This document shows positions 24,095 to 34,512 of a stretch of 64,000 nucleotides of DNA, piece by piece. The notes beneath the pieces were generated by a model. That model worked only from the letters and a program-made list of their open reading frames with translations, was not told the origin of the DNA and did no database searches. Position 1 is the stretch's first letter. The number at the start of each line of letters is the position of its first letter. Origin of the DNA: Cyclobacteriaceae bacterium (GTDB lineage: Bacteria > Bacteroidota > Bacteroidia > Cytophagales > Cyclobacteriaceae); the NCBI GenBank assembly GCA_028285685.1, contig JANQOR010000004.1, forward strand, positions 62,001-126,000. Reading direction: 5' to 3'. The position numbers were made by a program, and so were the translations under genes.

Positions 24095-25573
24095 ATGAAA
24101 AAATTTGATGTTTGCGTCATCGGTGGAGGTCCTGCTGGATATGCTTCTGCCATGCGGGCGCTGGATTTTGGAAAATCTGTTGCTCTTGTTGAAAAAGGCA
24201 AACTAGGTGGTGCCGGAATTCATCAGGGCGCACTATGGAGCAAAACCTGGTGGGAAATATCTCGAGAAGCGCGCATGATCGATCTCCATAGCAAGGCATT
24301 CAATTTAAATTCAAACGGCTTTAGCTACTCTAAGGTGCGCGACGAAGTGATGTCAGCTGTTGACGAACGGTACAACCTGCTGACCAATCACATGGATCAT
24401 ATCAACAGTGGCTTAGGGAACGAGCTGTTTGAATTTATTGAAGGAAAAGCTAGAGTGATTGGCAAAAACGAAGTGGAAATAAGTGGTGAGATAACCACCA
24501 ACATTGAAGCCGAATATATTATTCTCGCAACAGGCAGCGTACCTCGGAAGTTACCACACCTTCCAATTGACGAGAAAACTGTTTTTACTAGTGATGGACT
24601 GGACAATCTTAAGGATTTTCCTAAATCTATCGTGATCGTAGGAGCAGGGGTAATCGGTTGTGAATTTGCTACTATCTTTTCAAATTTTGGAAAAACCAAA
24701 GTACACCTTATTGATAAAGGAGACCGCATTTTGCCATTTGAGGACGAAGACGTAGTTAAGGTCATTGAGAAAAACCTGGAGGAGAAGGGAGTGCTCATTC
24801 ATAGGAACTCTAAGTTGGTTGACATGAGGATTGAAGGTGGACAGGTTGAATACAATCTAGAATATACGGACGGTAAGAAAGAGACCTTTGAAGTGGAGAA
24901 GGCGTTGGTTTCGGTTGGAAGAGTTCCGCAATACGATGAACTGCTGGCAGATGGTGTTGGTGTGGATGTAGATGATCGAGGCATCATTGACGATCTCACG
25001 CAGACCAGTATTTCTAACATTTACGCTGTTGGAGATATTACAGCGGATATTTCACTTGTTAACGTAGGAGAGTTGGAGGGGCGCTATGCGGTCGAGCGAA
25101 TTTTTGGGAAGCCGGAACAACCGCTGATTTATAAGAACATTTCCACTATTATGTTTCTGGATCCCGAAGTAGCAGGGGTGGGAATGAACGAGATTCAGGC
25201 GAAACAAGCCGGTCTTGACTATAAGGTGGTTAGTCTTGACTATGGATGTATCCCGCGAGCCACCGCTATGCGAAATACGCAGGGATTCATTAAGATATTA
25301 GTAACCAATGATGATAAGCTAAGAATCCTTGGCATGAGGGTGGTTGGAGAACATGCGTCCAGTGCCATACAAGCTGTGGCGCTCCTCATTTCTCAGGACA
25401 AGAGTATCATTGAGCTTGCAGAATTGATTCATCCGCACCCATCGATTATAGAGGGAATTCAGGAATGTGGACGAGTGTTTATGGGAAAACCGCTCCTTAA
25501 ACCAAGCGTATTGCGGGAAGTCATTCAGTGCCAGGTATATGTTGAGGGAACATACAAAGATCTTGTGGTCTGA
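24095..25573 (+). CDS. Dihydrolipoamide-dehydrogenase-like flavoprotein without redox cysteines
   Basis: 492 residues from ATG 24095 (MKKFDVCVIGGGPAGYASA, FAD-binding); the longer frame upstream runs through RNA copy B and is not coding. The second Rossmann fold (IVIVGAGVIGCEFATIF, near 185) binds NAD(P)H, and IYAVGDIT is the second FAD motif. The active-site disulfide of this family, GGTCLNVGCIPSK, is GGAGIHQGALWSK here (residues 38-50): both cysteines are lost, replaced by Gly41 and Ala46. The C-terminal HPHPSIIEGIQE keeps the His-Glu pair. It is therefore not a lipoamide dehydrogenase; a transhydrogenase-like or NAD(P)H-quinone/oxygen-reducing role is possible. Confidence 0.85.
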   Translation: MKKFDVCVIGGGPAGYASAMRALDFGKSVALVEKGKLGGAGIHQGALWSKTWWEISREARMIDLHSKAFNLNSNGFSYSKVRDEVMSAVDERYNLLTNHMDHINSGLGNELFEFIEGKARVIGKNEVEISGEITTNIEAEYIILATGSVPRKLPHLPIDEKTVFTSDGLDNLKDFPKSIVIVGAGVIGCEFATIFSNFGKTKVHLIDKGDRILPFEDEDVVKVIEKNLEEKGVLIHRNSKLVDMRIEGGQVEYNLEYTDGKKETFEVEKALVSVGRVPQYDELLADGVGVDVDDRGIIDDLTQTSISNIYAVGDITADISLVNVGELEGRYAVERIFGKPEQPLIYKNISTIMFLDPEVAGVGMNEIQAKQAGLDYKVVSLDYGCIPRATAMRNTQGFIKILVTNDDKLRILGMRVVGEHASSAIQAVALLISQDKSIIELAELIHPHPSIIEGIQECGRVFMGKPLLKPSVLREVIQCQVYVEGTYKDLVV

Positions 25574-25631
25574 ATTCCATGTGTATTTGCTTGTGAAAAC
25601 TTGTCAAAAGTACTCGCTGAAAGAAGTGATT

Positions 25632-27794
25632 TTAGAATTTTAAGTCCAACTGATCAAATAGAAAGTAATAATGAAACAATAATTTTTCCTCCCAATCCTC
25701 ATTGGTTAAGGCACCACCGTGACCAGCTCCCGGAATGACATGGATTTGATACAGCGAGTTAGGGTCGCCCTTTTCTTGGAGATTAGCTAGGAATTTATAG
25801 GAGTGAAAGGGTGGAACTCGGTCATCGGCGTTTCCTGTGAAGAGCAATACATTGGGGTATTTGACTCCTTCTTTCACATTGTGTAGTGGTGAATAGGATT
25901 TCAGATTCAGGTAGTCTAACGAGTCCCTTGGCGATCCGAATTCATTTAAGTTGGTGTTTACCGATCCAACAGTATATTTTTCAAAACGGAGCATATCGAA
26001 AGCTCCGGCTTCCGCAATAGCAACCTTGAACAATTCAGGTCTCTGCGTGATCGTAGCGCCGACCAAAAGACCACCATGTGATCCACCACTAACTGCTAGT
26101 TTTTCAGGATTTGTGTATTTAGACTCAATCAAATATTCAGCTGCAGCAATAAAATCATCGATGGCATTTTGCTTGTTTAATCTTCTTCCCGCAAGACCCC
26201 ACTCGCTACCTTCGGCGCCTCCGCCCCGAACATTCGGGATCGCTAAAATTCCACCGTGTAGTAGCCAGAGAGTCCGTTGACGATCGTAAACAGGCTCCAC
26301 AGTTCTACCATAGCCTCCATAACCATACAAAAGCGTTGGGTTGTTTCCATCTAACTTGGTTTTCTTCTGGCAGGTGATGTACATAGGGACTTCTGTACCG
26401 TCCTTGGATCGATATTTGACGTACCTAGTCTCAAGATCCTCAGCTTTGTAGGGGACTTCAACCTCTTCGCTTGGTTTAAATGTGAAATCCTTCAGTGATA
26501 GCTGATACCAGAGATCGGGATGGTAAAATGAGGAGACTTTAAAATCCATAAACTGCGCATCCTCATCATTCTCGTAAAAATGATGCACTTTTTTTCCCTT
26601 TGGAAAGTCAATCGTTTTGAGCAATTTTCCACCAAGATCGTAGATCAATACCAAGAACTGGCCTTCGCTTCTGTAAATACAGGCAAGTTTGTTCTTGCCC
26701 AATTTGTTTACTTGACGGAGTGGTACATCAAACTCTGGAATTATCTCTTGTGGCTGACTTAGCTTGTTAATGTTGGTTATGAGCACTTTTCCGTTAGGAG
26801 CGTTCCAAGTCGTGCGTAAGACGGCAGTGTCTCCAAAGAGCTCTTCTATTACGAAGGAAATTGATTCATCATTTGGATAGATGAGAAAGTTCTTTAAGAA
26901 GAAAGTACTTGTATTGGTGATCTCGGCAAAAGAAAGTGCTCGATAGACGGTGCCTTTGTGATTATACGAATGGTAGAAGAAAAAGCGATTACTATCTCTC
27001 TTAGAGTACCAGAAAGGATTTGTGCCTGTGATATCGGGATTTTGGTACAACATCACATCCTCCTCTTGCGACGATCCCATCTTATGATAATACAAGGTTT
27101 GGCCCGAGGCCTTGTCGAGCAGCGCTCTTCCTTCTTTCGGTTTACTGTACCTATCGTAATAGACACCATCACCAAACCAAATGACCTGGCTGCTACCCCT
27201 TAGATATTTAAGCGTATCCGGCAATTGCTTTCCATTCGACAAATTGAAAAAATACACCTCCCTCCAGTCGCTTCCGCTATGCGAGATTTCAACTGCCACT
27301 TTTGTTTCATTTGAATTGACGCGATAATTGGTAGCAAATGCATTGTCTGCCTTGGAGGTCTTAAAATCACGTGCTCGCACGAGTGTAAAGAAGTTAGGTG
27401 ATTCTCTTTTTCTGTACCTTAGATCTGGTGATTCTCCATATCTGGAGCTGTGGTAATCAAATTCGTATTTACTTTTCTTGCCTTCTTCTTCGATGTAGTT
27501 TTCCATTGATTTGCTGGACTCATCATGGTACATCGACACGAGTTGAGATCTCAAGGTAAATAGCTTCGTCTGCCTATTTTGTTGTTTTTTTACTAACTTC
27601 TTTTGTTCTGCTAACCATACGATAAGTCTTGGATCATTTGGGTTTTCCATCCACTGATACGGGTCGGCGATCCTCTCGCCAAAGTACTCATCGTAAACAG
27701 CATCCTTGGCTGTTTCAGGATATTCGAACACCTTTTGTCCAAAAGAAGTAATGGAGGCTATGAAAAAGACAGCTGGTAGTGTGAAGCGAAACAT
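25632..27794 (-). CDS. Prolyl oligopeptidase family serine peptidase (S9A), exported
   Basis: 720 residues with a signal peptide (MFRFTLPAVFFIASITSFGQ). The N-terminal motif DPYQWMENPNDPRLIVWL and seven-bladed propeller region are followed by the C-terminal hydrolase domain from about 430. The catalytic triad is Ser in VSGGSHGG, Asp in GNADDRVPP and His in PGAGHGG. The GGYGRTVEPVYD loop and NVRGGGAEGSEWG are typical of prolyl oligopeptidases cleaving short peptides after proline. Normal length, apparently intact, and monocistronic. The 5' flank (27795-27902) shows nothing clear. Confidence 0.92.
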   Translation of the reverse strand: MFRFTLPAVFFIASITSFGQKVFEYPETAKDAVYDEYFGERIADPYQWMENPNDPRLIVWLAEQKKLVKKQQNRQTKLFTLRSQLVSMYHDESSKSMENYIEEEGKKSKYEFDYHSSRYGESPDLRYRKRESPNFFTLVRARDFKTSKADNAFATNYRVNSNETKVAVEISHSGSDWREVYFFNLSNGKQLPDTLKYLRGSSQVIWFGDGVYYDRYSKPKEGRALLDKASGQTLYYHKMGSSQEEDVMLYQNPDITGTNPFWYSKRDSNRFFFYHSYNHKGTVYRALSFAEITNTSTFFLKNFLIYPNDESISFVIEELFGDTAVLRTTWNAPNGKVLITNINKLSQPQEIIPEFDVPLRQVNKLGKNKLACIYRSEGQFLVLIYDLGGKLLKTIDFPKGKKVHHFYENDEDAQFMDFKVSSFYHPDLWYQLSLKDFTFKPSEEVEVPYKAEDLETRYVKYRSKDGTEVPMYITCQKKTKLDGNNPTLLYGYGGYGRTVEPVYDRQRTLWLLHGGILAIPNVRGGGAEGSEWGLAGRRLNKQNAIDDFIAAAEYLIESKYTNPEKLAVSGGSHGGLLVGATITQRPELFKVAIAEAGAFDMLRFEKYTVGSVNTNLNEFGSPRDSLDYLNLKSYSPLHNVKEGVKYPNVLLFTGNADDRVPPFHSYKFLANLQEKGDPNSLYQIHVIPGAGHGGALTNEDWEEKLLFHYYFLFDQLDLKF

Positions 27795-27902
27795 ATCCGG
27801 TGGTTCAAATTATGGTTGTTGACCTAAAAAGAAAAGCAACTATGTGCTGCGGCAAGTTTAAACAGTCTACTCCGAGTCATCAAGATCCTTAGTGGAGAAT
27901 TT

Positions 27903-28409
27903 TTAAGTCAATAGTTCTCGAATACTGGCTAAATGGTGATCGTCGTGCTCTGCCGTAAAATAGGCAACATCGATTGGCCGCATCTGGATTTTTAAGCGTG
28001 GATGTGTCGAATTGAACAATTGAGTCTCATCATCCATTGAGTTTAGAAGGTCAATAAATTCTCGTCGCTTGGAAATGAATGCTGAAATCAATGTGTCAAT
28101 AGGTTGGGAATTGTGATCGGACTCTTCAGTCTTCCTGTTGGACATATCCGCAGCAGTAAGCTCGGTTTTTCTAGCTATCATTTCTTTCAGCCTTGAGATA
28201 TGCAGGTCTTCTAAATCGACCAGATGACCAACTTGTTCTTTGACACTCCATTTGCCATCTTTTCTGGCCGACATTTCGACCTCAGACAGGTCTCTTGTCA
28301 TTGCCCACATTCTTAGTTCTGTGCCACTTAACCGCTCTATTATGTTGGGTAGAAGTCCCTCTGGAAAGTTGAAATCAAAGGAACGTTCTACCCATCTGGT
28401 TCTTTCCAT
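27903..28409 (-). CDS. DinB-like putative metal-binding protein
   Basis: 168 residues, four-helix bundle of the DinB/YfiT type. Histidines expected to bind metal are in KEQVGHLVDLEDLH (near residue 60) and AEHDDHHLASIREL at the C-terminus; the bundle includes WAMTRDLSEVE. Members include mycothiol/bacillithiol-dependent transferases and proteins of unknown role. The start codon is one base after the stop codon of the S9 lipoprotein peptidase gene, so the two are probably co-transcribed. Confidence 0.8.
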   Translation of the reverse strand: MERTRWVERSFDFNFPEGLLPNIIERLSGTELRMWAMTRDLSEVEMSARKDGKWSVKEQVGHLVDLEDLHISRLKEMIARKTELTAADMSNRKTEESDHNSQPIDTLISAFISKRREFIDLLNSMDDETQLFNSTHPRLKIQMRPIDVAYFTAEHDDHHLASIRELLT

Positions 28410-28410
28410 A

Positions 28411-30321
28411 TTAGTCCGAAGATGTTGTCTCTTTCAGGTATTTGTCAAGGAAAACTTTTATCTGACCGTATCCTTCAATCTCGTTTTCCTTTTTTCTGAA
28501 TCCATGGCCTTCATCGTCAAAAATGACATACTCCACTGGAACTCCGTTCGCTCGCACACCCTCAACAATTTCATCGGATTCTACCTGGAGAACTCGCACA
28601 TCATTGGCACCCTGCAGTACCATCAATGGCTTAGTGACGTTTTGTGTATGAAAGAGAGGCGATATGTTATAAAGTCTCACTGAATCTTCTGTAGTTGGGT
28701 CACCAAGTTCGTCGTAAAGCGCCTTTCTAAAGCTTTCCCAATAGGGCGGTATTGATTTCAATGTTCTCAACCAATTGGTCACTCCAAAAATGTTCACTCC
28801 AACGTCAAAGGCTTCTGGTTCAAAAGTCAATGCTGCCATCGTCATGTAGCCTCCGTATGATCCACCGATGATGCCAACTCTATCCATATCGATCACTCCT
28901 GTTGAAGCAAGGAAATCTTTTCCAGCTACACAATCTTTAAGGTCTTTGTCACCATGGTTTTTGTCGTCCATGTGATTGAAGGTTTTACCGTAGCCTGTAC
29001 TTCCTCTGTTATTCACCGCCAAGATTGCGTATCCGTGATTGACCAGATACTGGATCAGTGCAAAATAACTTAACCTTGATTGTCCGCCTGGGCCGCCATG
29101 CACCCAGACCAATGCAGGCACCTGGTTGCTTGACGAAGCATTTTTTGGCTGGTAGTAGATTGCCGGAATTTCGGTGCCATCAAACGAGGCATACCTGACC
29201 ACTTTGGCCTCTACCAAATCCTCCGGATCAATTTCTGCGTTGAGTGTATTGGTCAATTTCTTTAGATCTCCAGTCTCAAAATTGTAGACGTAGATGTTGC
29301 TAGGGGAGGAGGAAGTACTAACTGTAAGCCTGGCTAATTTCTCACTCTTGGAAATTCCAACGGACGAAATACTTCCTCCTGGTATTTCCGGCAACTCCAC
29401 TTCGATACCGCTTTCCAAGTCAAATATTCTGACGTTAGTTTTTGCATCTTGATTGATGCCCACAACCCTATACTTTTCATTTTTGGATGGGTACGCGTAC
29501 CAGACATCCCAATTATCCTCATAGACTTTTTCTACCTGGCCACTTTCAATATCCAGTTTCGCCAGGTAGACAAATTCGGCATCTTGATCCGTCGTGTAGT
29601 AAAGCTCGCTATTGTCCAAACTGAAAAATTGAGGACTATATTGAGCATCACCTTCATGAACGCTGATGTCCGTTTTTTCTCCTGTTTCCTTGTCGTACAA
29701 GTACATTTTTGAATCGGCACTTGTTAGCGTCTGAGTGATCGCAAAGTATCGCTTGTTTGGTGAGATCGCGCCAACATTCAGGCCATCGTTGTTTTGATAC
29801 AACATTTCGCTGATAGGGTTTTCGTCATCCATTGAGCTGATTGCCAATTCATAAATATCCATAAAACGCGGATCGCGTCTGTTGGACGTCAGAAACATGC
29901 TTTTTTCATCCCGACTCCATCCCCAGAAGCCGTTCCGCACGCTATCTCCCGGTGTGAGATCTTTGGCTACTCCATCAGTGGACATCATATAAACCTTGAA
30001 ATTTTCATTTCCACCCTCATCGAAGGAGTAAACAAATCGATCATCGTTTGGAAAATAAGACTGTCCAAAAAAGGACTCTTCTGTGGAACTTGTTAGCATC
30101 TTCGTTTCTCCGCTCTTAATGTCGATCTCATATGCATTGAAAATTCCTGATTCGTTGCTGTTGATGAGAAGTCTTGTTTCGTCAGGCGAAAAACTGCCGC
30201 CACCCACATTGATGTTTTTGTAGAATTGCTCGATTGTGTATTTGTTCACCTCCCTCACATCTGAGGTAGGAGCGCATCCAATAAGCAAAAGAAATGGTAA
30301 TAGTAGTTTGAGAGATTTCAT
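28411..30321 (-). CDS. S9 family peptidase (dipeptidyl/acyl-peptidase type), lipoprotein
   Basis: 636 residues from ATG 30321, which gives a clean lipoprotein signal (MKSLKLLLPFLLLIGCAP). An N-terminal beta-propeller made of WD40-like repeats (GGGSFSPDETRLLINSNESG) is followed by the hydrolase domain with WVHGGPGGQ, the nucleophile GIIGGSYGGYM, Asp in LQGANDVRV and His in DEGHGF. Family knowledge suggests oligopeptide breakdown in the periplasm. The in-frame ATG at 30342 would displace the signal peptide. DinB-like gene follows immediately. Confidence 0.9.
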   Translation of the reverse strand: MKSLKLLLPFLLLIGCAPTSDVREVNKYTIEQFYKNINVGGGSFSPDETRLLINSNESGIFNAYEIDIKSGETKMLTSSTEESFFGQSYFPNDDRFVYSFDEGGNENFKVYMMSTDGVAKDLTPGDSVRNGFWGWSRDEKSMFLTSNRRDPRFMDIYELAISSMDDENPISEMLYQNNDGLNVGAISPNKRYFAITQTLTSADSKMYLYDKETGEKTDISVHEGDAQYSPQFFSLDNSELYYTTDQDAEFVYLAKLDIESGQVEKVYEDNWDVWYAYPSKNEKYRVVGINQDAKTNVRIFDLESGIEVELPEIPGGSISSVGISKSEKLARLTVSTSSSPSNIYVYNFETGDLKKLTNTLNAEIDPEDLVEAKVVRYASFDGTEIPAIYYQPKNASSSNQVPALVWVHGGPGGQSRLSYFALIQYLVNHGYAILAVNNRGSTGYGKTFNHMDDKNHGDKDLKDCVAGKDFLASTGVIDMDRVGIIGGSYGGYMTMAALTFEPEAFDVGVNIFGVTNWLRTLKSIPPYWESFRKALYDELGDPTTEDSVRLYNISPLFHTQNVTKPLMVLQGANDVRVLQVESDEIVEGVRANGVPVEYVIFDDEGHGFRKKENEIEGYGQIKVFLDKYLKETTSSD

Positions 30322-30440
30322 GGTCAGGTTAGTTGATTTCAAGACCTTAAGTTACATATTTACCTAAAGCCGATGAAGTGGATTCCGGACTATGTTCCCT
30401 ATGTTGACAGATCACATTAAGGGGTTCTGTTGACATTTTC

Positions 30441-32003
30441 CTAGCGATCACTATAAGGATACAGCGATTGCAGGTCGATATTTTCATATTCTAGGGCATC
30501 AAGCCGGGTAGTTCCGAACCATGGTCCAGGTGCATCCACGACCATGATGGTTTTTGCATACCCTGTTTCGTCAAATCCTCGTCGGAAGTGTACTCTGGAA
30601 TTGACAACAAAAATTTCATAATCATCCGCCTTGATCGTATCAAAAGTTAGCTGTGATGGAAAAATGATCTGTTCATATGCAGGAACTACAATGACAAGAT
30701 TATTTCCTGGCAACTCCACTGCAGCCACATAGTCATATCCCCACCTTGGTCCAAAATATTTGATGGTCCCGGTCAATCGTACTGGTGTGCCCGCCTGTGG
30801 TCCGGTAAATCCACCTACGTTGAAATCAAAAGGATCGCCCACTTGTGCATTTATTCTAACAAGTGAATCCAATACCTTTTCGTCCCGCAAAGCACTATAG
30901 ATTATGCCTTTCAAATCCCTTGAAAGGAGCGCCTTTAGTATCCATGTTGCATCACCCGGACGGTCGGAGTAATTTCCCAGTACAACCGGCACTTCGCCAT
31001 TTCTAACTGCCTCCTCAGTTCGTTGAGCCGCAACCTTTGGCATTGGATATTCACGATCTACAAATTCTTTTCTGACTCGCCAGGCATACTCGTTCATATC
31101 TTCAGCGATACTGTCTGCCAATTTTTGGTCACCATTGGTCATAACGTGGATGGTCGTTCCTACATCTGGGACGTCTGACCAGGGAAAGCCAAAAAAGACA
31201 CTTACAAATACATCCGCGTGGCGGGCTTCCCAGCGTCTGGCACGTTCCATTATATCCATGGCAGGCGATTGGCCCGTCCACTGAACGACCGTCGGAGAAA
31301 TGATTCCCGGCTTTCGGCTCGCTTTTGCCGGTTGATAATTTCCGAGCATGATATTTCGCATGTAATGAGCCGCTCTTTCACCTTGAAGGTAACTGTCATA
31401 ATGTGGGAATCGCTTGGTTACAAAGGCACCATCTGCCCACTTGAGGAATTCCTGATCTTCATTTCCATGAAGATCGAAGGTTCCGACAATTGGAATATCA
31501 GGACCTACGATTTCTCTGATCCTTTTCGCGATTTCTGCTTCTGGTCTGGGAACATTACGTACAGCCATTGCCCCGTGCAAGGCTAAATACACGCCATCAA
31601 GTGGCATGTTAGCTTCAATGTCCTCCAGGATCATACCCATGAAATGATCAAAGCTTTCCTCGCTGTTCCAACTCCTGGAGGAACCACCGAAAACATTTGT
31701 CGGAGAACGGACGCCAATAAGATCGATATCCCCGTGATCTCTTGCCCTTTTGACAAACCCGCCGATGTATGATCCGGCATTCAAAAGTTCTTCTCCCTGG
31801 CGTATACCTCCGCCCTTCATCCAGTCATCGATTTGTGTATCTCCTCCTGGACAAAAAGTACATGTCTCGTGTGAATACCGAACGACGGCAACCTTAAAGC
31901 TGGATTTATCAGCGGTAGTCTGACAAGAAATGAAACCAGCAAGAATAACGATCATTGATATCAAGGAAACAAACGTGGAGTGTGGTTTTAGAAATGAACT
32001 CAT
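30441..32003 (-). CDS. M81 family (MlrC-like) metallopeptidase, lipoprotein
   Basis: 520 residues with a lipoprotein signal (VILAGFISCQT). The MlrC family, named for microcystin breakdown in sphingomonads, is recognisable from VAVVRYSHETCTFCPG, GVYLALHGAM, GTFDLHGN and the C-terminal RRGFDETGYAKTIMVV with LDALEYENI. The His and Asp of these blocks are the expected zinc ligands. Microcystin is unlikely to be the substrate here; most family members have no known one. Separate from the S9 gene by 119 bases with no clear terminator. Confidence 0.85.
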   Translation of the reverse strand: MSSFLKPHSTFVSLISMIVILAGFISCQTTADKSSFKVAVVRYSHETCTFCPGGDTQIDDWMKGGGIRQGEELLNAGSYIGGFVKRARDHGDIDLIGVRSPTNVFGGSSRSWNSEESFDHFMGMILEDIEANMPLDGVYLALHGAMAVRNVPRPEAEIAKRIREIVGPDIPIVGTFDLHGNEDQEFLKWADGAFVTKRFPHYDSYLQGERAAHYMRNIMLGNYQPAKASRKPGIISPTVVQWTGQSPAMDIMERARRWEARHADVFVSVFFGFPWSDVPDVGTTIHVMTNGDQKLADSIAEDMNEYAWRVRKEFVDREYPMPKVAAQRTEEAVRNGEVPVVLGNYSDRPGDATWILKALLSRDLKGIIYSALRDEKVLDSLVRINAQVGDPFDFNVGGFTGPQAGTPVRLTGTIKYFGPRWGYDYVAAVELPGNNLVIVVPAYEQIIFPSQLTFDTIKADDYEIFVVNSRVHFRRGFDETGYAKTIMVVDAPGPWFGTTRLDALEYENIDLQSLYPYSDR

Positions 32004-32118
32004 TAGCAGCTAGATTGGTAAATATCTAAGTTAATCATTATTCCACTCTGAATTGATTTCTTGATCACATCGTGGTGCTTCGGCAAGTAAATAAGATGGG
32101 ATTTTATGGCTTATCCAA

Positions 32119-34512
32119 TCAGTCCGAATTTTTGATCCATTTACTTAAGGTAACGGCCAAGGCATCATTGACGATTGGTTTGCTAATGAAATCATTCATT
32201 CCGGCTTCATAGCACCTTTCTTTGTCAGCTTTCATAGAGCCCGCAGTGATCGCTATTATTGGAATTTTTGTGTCGGATTCCAACCCCCTTATCTTCCTTG
32301 TTGCATCGTAACCATCCATTTCAGGCATCTGCACATCCATCAAAATAATGTCAGGACTCTCACTTTCAAACATTTCAACTGCTTCTAAGCCATTCACTGC
32401 CTCGAGAATGCTCGAGTTTGGCAGCGCCTTCTTTAGCAACATTCTGGCAACAGCCATGTTATTAGAGTTGTCTTCGGCAACTAGGATTTTAACTTCAGCA
32501 CTGTTAGAAACTACCTTTCTAGTGGCCTCAGCTGTGCCGATCGAACTAACATTTCCATTTTGACTCCCAGATACTTCAAATAAAACTTCAAAGGAAAAGG
32601 TACTTCCACTCCCCGGAAAACTGACCACCTCCAATTTGCTGCTCATCAACGAAAGTAGTATGTTGGATATCGATAGACCCAGCCCTGTACCCCCATACTT
32701 TCTTGTGGTTGAGGAGTCTTCCTGAGAGAACGCCTGAAAAATCTTTTCGAGGTTCTCAGATTTGATTCCGATTCCGGTATCCCTAACCGAAAATCTAAAC
32801 ATTGTCTTGCCATTCTCTTTTTCTCCCAAAACCTCTACTTTCAGTTCAATTTCTCCCTCTTCTGTGAACTTAACAGCGTTAGCTAGGAGATTGACCAGTA
32901 TCTGCCTTAATCGAATGTCGTCTGCTAAGACATAGCGATACTCGTCATCTATGCTGCTTAGCTTCAGTTTAAGATTTTTTCTGTCTGCTTTGTAACTCGT
33001 CATCTGTACCACCTGGTTGCAGAGTCCAACAAGATCCGTATGATCAATGATTAACTCCAGTTTCCCGGCTTCTAGCTTGGACAGATCCAGAATTCCGTTG
33101 ATAATGCCAAGCAGGCCTAATGCGGATTGATTGACAATTGCCAAATGCTTTTTCCTTGTTTTGTCAAGCTCTGTCTCTATCAGTTGGTCAGTGTAGCCAA
33201 TAATGGCGTTTAATGGTGTCCTTATTTCATGACTCATTTGTGCTAAGAACTGAGATTTTGCTTTGTTCGCATATTCTGCCTCTCTTTTCGCAGCATCTCG
33301 TTCTACTATCTTCATTTCGAGCTCCTTTTTTTTAGTCTCTACTTTTTTGTAAAAGCTAAAAACAATCATCAGCAGCACTGCCAGCAGCGTAGCACCAAGA
33401 AGGGATATGTTGAAGAATCTGTTTCGAGTTTCGAGAAGTTGTCTATTGAGTGCTGACTCCCGTTTCAGATCTTCTATAATCAACTCCTTTTCACGACTTT
33501 CGTAAATGGCTTTCATCTTGGCGGTCTCTTCTGCCAGGTTAAGTTGGGTAAGACTATCATTTAAGGTCAGTATTTTATCATACAAATCCGGGAGACTAGC
33601 TATCTTACCTGTACGTCGAACTAGTTGCGCCTTGAGTACCTGGCTATCGTAGTAAACTTTAAGTGCGTCTATATCGGTTGCTATTTTTTCCGCTTTTTCG
33701 ATCTCCCTCATCCCGTCCGCAATTCTGTTTGTATTCAAATAGGCCTTTGCAAGGAGAATGTAAGAGTAAGACAAACTGTAGTAGTCTTCTGATACTTCAT
33801 CGATTTTTATTGAACGAAGTATATAACTGATAGCTCTCCGATAGTTACCCGTTTCCAGGTGTGATGTTGCTATATTGGAAAGGGTGATTGAGCGTCCGCG
33901 ATCATCTTCTAGCGAATCAAGAATGAAGTTAGCCCTGGTGAAATTTTGCAGGGCTTCTTTAAAGTCCTTCTGTTTCTGATATAATTCGCCCACATTGTTC
34001 AATCCGTACGCGACACCTCTCACATCTCCTAGCAATTTCTTCAGTGCAATGGATTCATTGTAAAACTTACGTGATGTTTCAAGATCGTCAAGGTTCTTGT
34101 AGGCAATACCCAAATTGTTCTTCAATCGTGAGATCCCAAGAGTATCTTGCAATGCTTCAAGCAAGGCAAGTGATTCTTGGTAGTGAAGAATGGCCTGGTT
34201 TGAGTTCCCCTGGATGTCATATGAAATAGCTTTGTTCTTGAGGGCTGTAGCTTTTCCTTTGGCATATTCCACGGAGCCAGCCAATGTAATTACTTCGTCA
34301 AAAATGATCCTTGCTTCGGTCGGATCCGAGAAGATTAGATCAAACCCTACCTTATTCAAGGTATCCACCCTCTTGTTTGCATTCATTCCGGTGGGAAGGC
34401 TCGTCAATAGGCTGTCAGCCTTCTGAGCATGAACAACCGGTATCAGGAGAAAAGCTGACAGATGGATAATTAATGTGAGAACTGGTTGTAAGAAAGATGT
34501 TAACCTTCCCAT
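32119..34512 (-). CDS. TPR-containing hybrid histidine kinase
   Basis: 797 residues from ATG 34512, which begins a signal peptide (MGRLTSFLQPVLTLIIHLSAFLLIPVVHA); the ATG at 34548 would be N-terminal to it. Residues ~50-330 are tetratricopeptide repeats (for example GVAYGLNNVGELYQKQKDFKE), presumably periplasmic, then one membrane helix near 365, a short coiled coil, HisKA with the phospho-acceptor His in MSHEIRTPLNAI (near 427), HATPase with KYGGTGLGLSIS, and a C-terminal receiver with the phospho-acceptor Asp in ILMDVQMPEMDG (near 722). No DNA-binding domain; the partner regulator is not in the window. Confidence 0.92.
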   Translation of the reverse strand: MGRLTSFLQPVLTLIIHLSAFLLIPVVHAQKADSLLTSLPTGMNANKRVDTLNKVGFDLIFSDPTEARIIFDEVITLAGSVEYAKGKATALKNKAISYDIQGNSNQAILHYQESLALLEALQDTLGISRLKNNLGIAYKNLDDLETSRKFYNESIALKKLLGDVRGVAYGLNNVGELYQKQKDFKEALQNFTRANFILDSLEDDRGRSITLSNIATSHLETGNYRRAISYILRSIKIDEVSEDYYSLSYSYILLAKAYLNTNRIADGMREIEKAEKIATDIDALKVYYDSQVLKAQLVRRTGKIASLPDLYDKILTLNDSLTQLNLAEETAKMKAIYESREKELIIEDLKRESALNRQLLETRNRFFNISLLGATLLAVLLMIVFSFYKKVETKKKELEMKIVERDAAKREAEYANKAKSQFLAQMSHEIRTPLNAIIGYTDQLIETELDKTRKKHLAIVNQSALGLLGIINGILDLSKLEAGKLELIIDHTDLVGLCNQVVQMTSYKADRKNLKLKLSSIDDEYRYVLADDIRLRQILVNLLANAVKFTEEGEIELKVEVLGEKENGKTMFRFSVRDTGIGIKSENLEKIFQAFSQEDSSTTRKYGGTGLGLSISNILLSLMSSKLEVVSFPGSGSTFSFEVLFEVSGSQNGNVSSIGTAEATRKVVSNSAEVKILVAEDNSNNMAVARMLLKKALPNSSILEAVNGLEAVEMFESESPDIILMDVQMPEMDGYDATRKIRGLESDTKIPIIAITAGSMKADKERCYEAGMNDFISKPIVNDALAVTLSKWIKNSD

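Noticed and set aside
30441-32003. Microcystin degradation pathway
   Set aside because: Only the MlrC-like family is present; mlrA, mlrB and mlrD are absent, and the family is broader than microcystinase.
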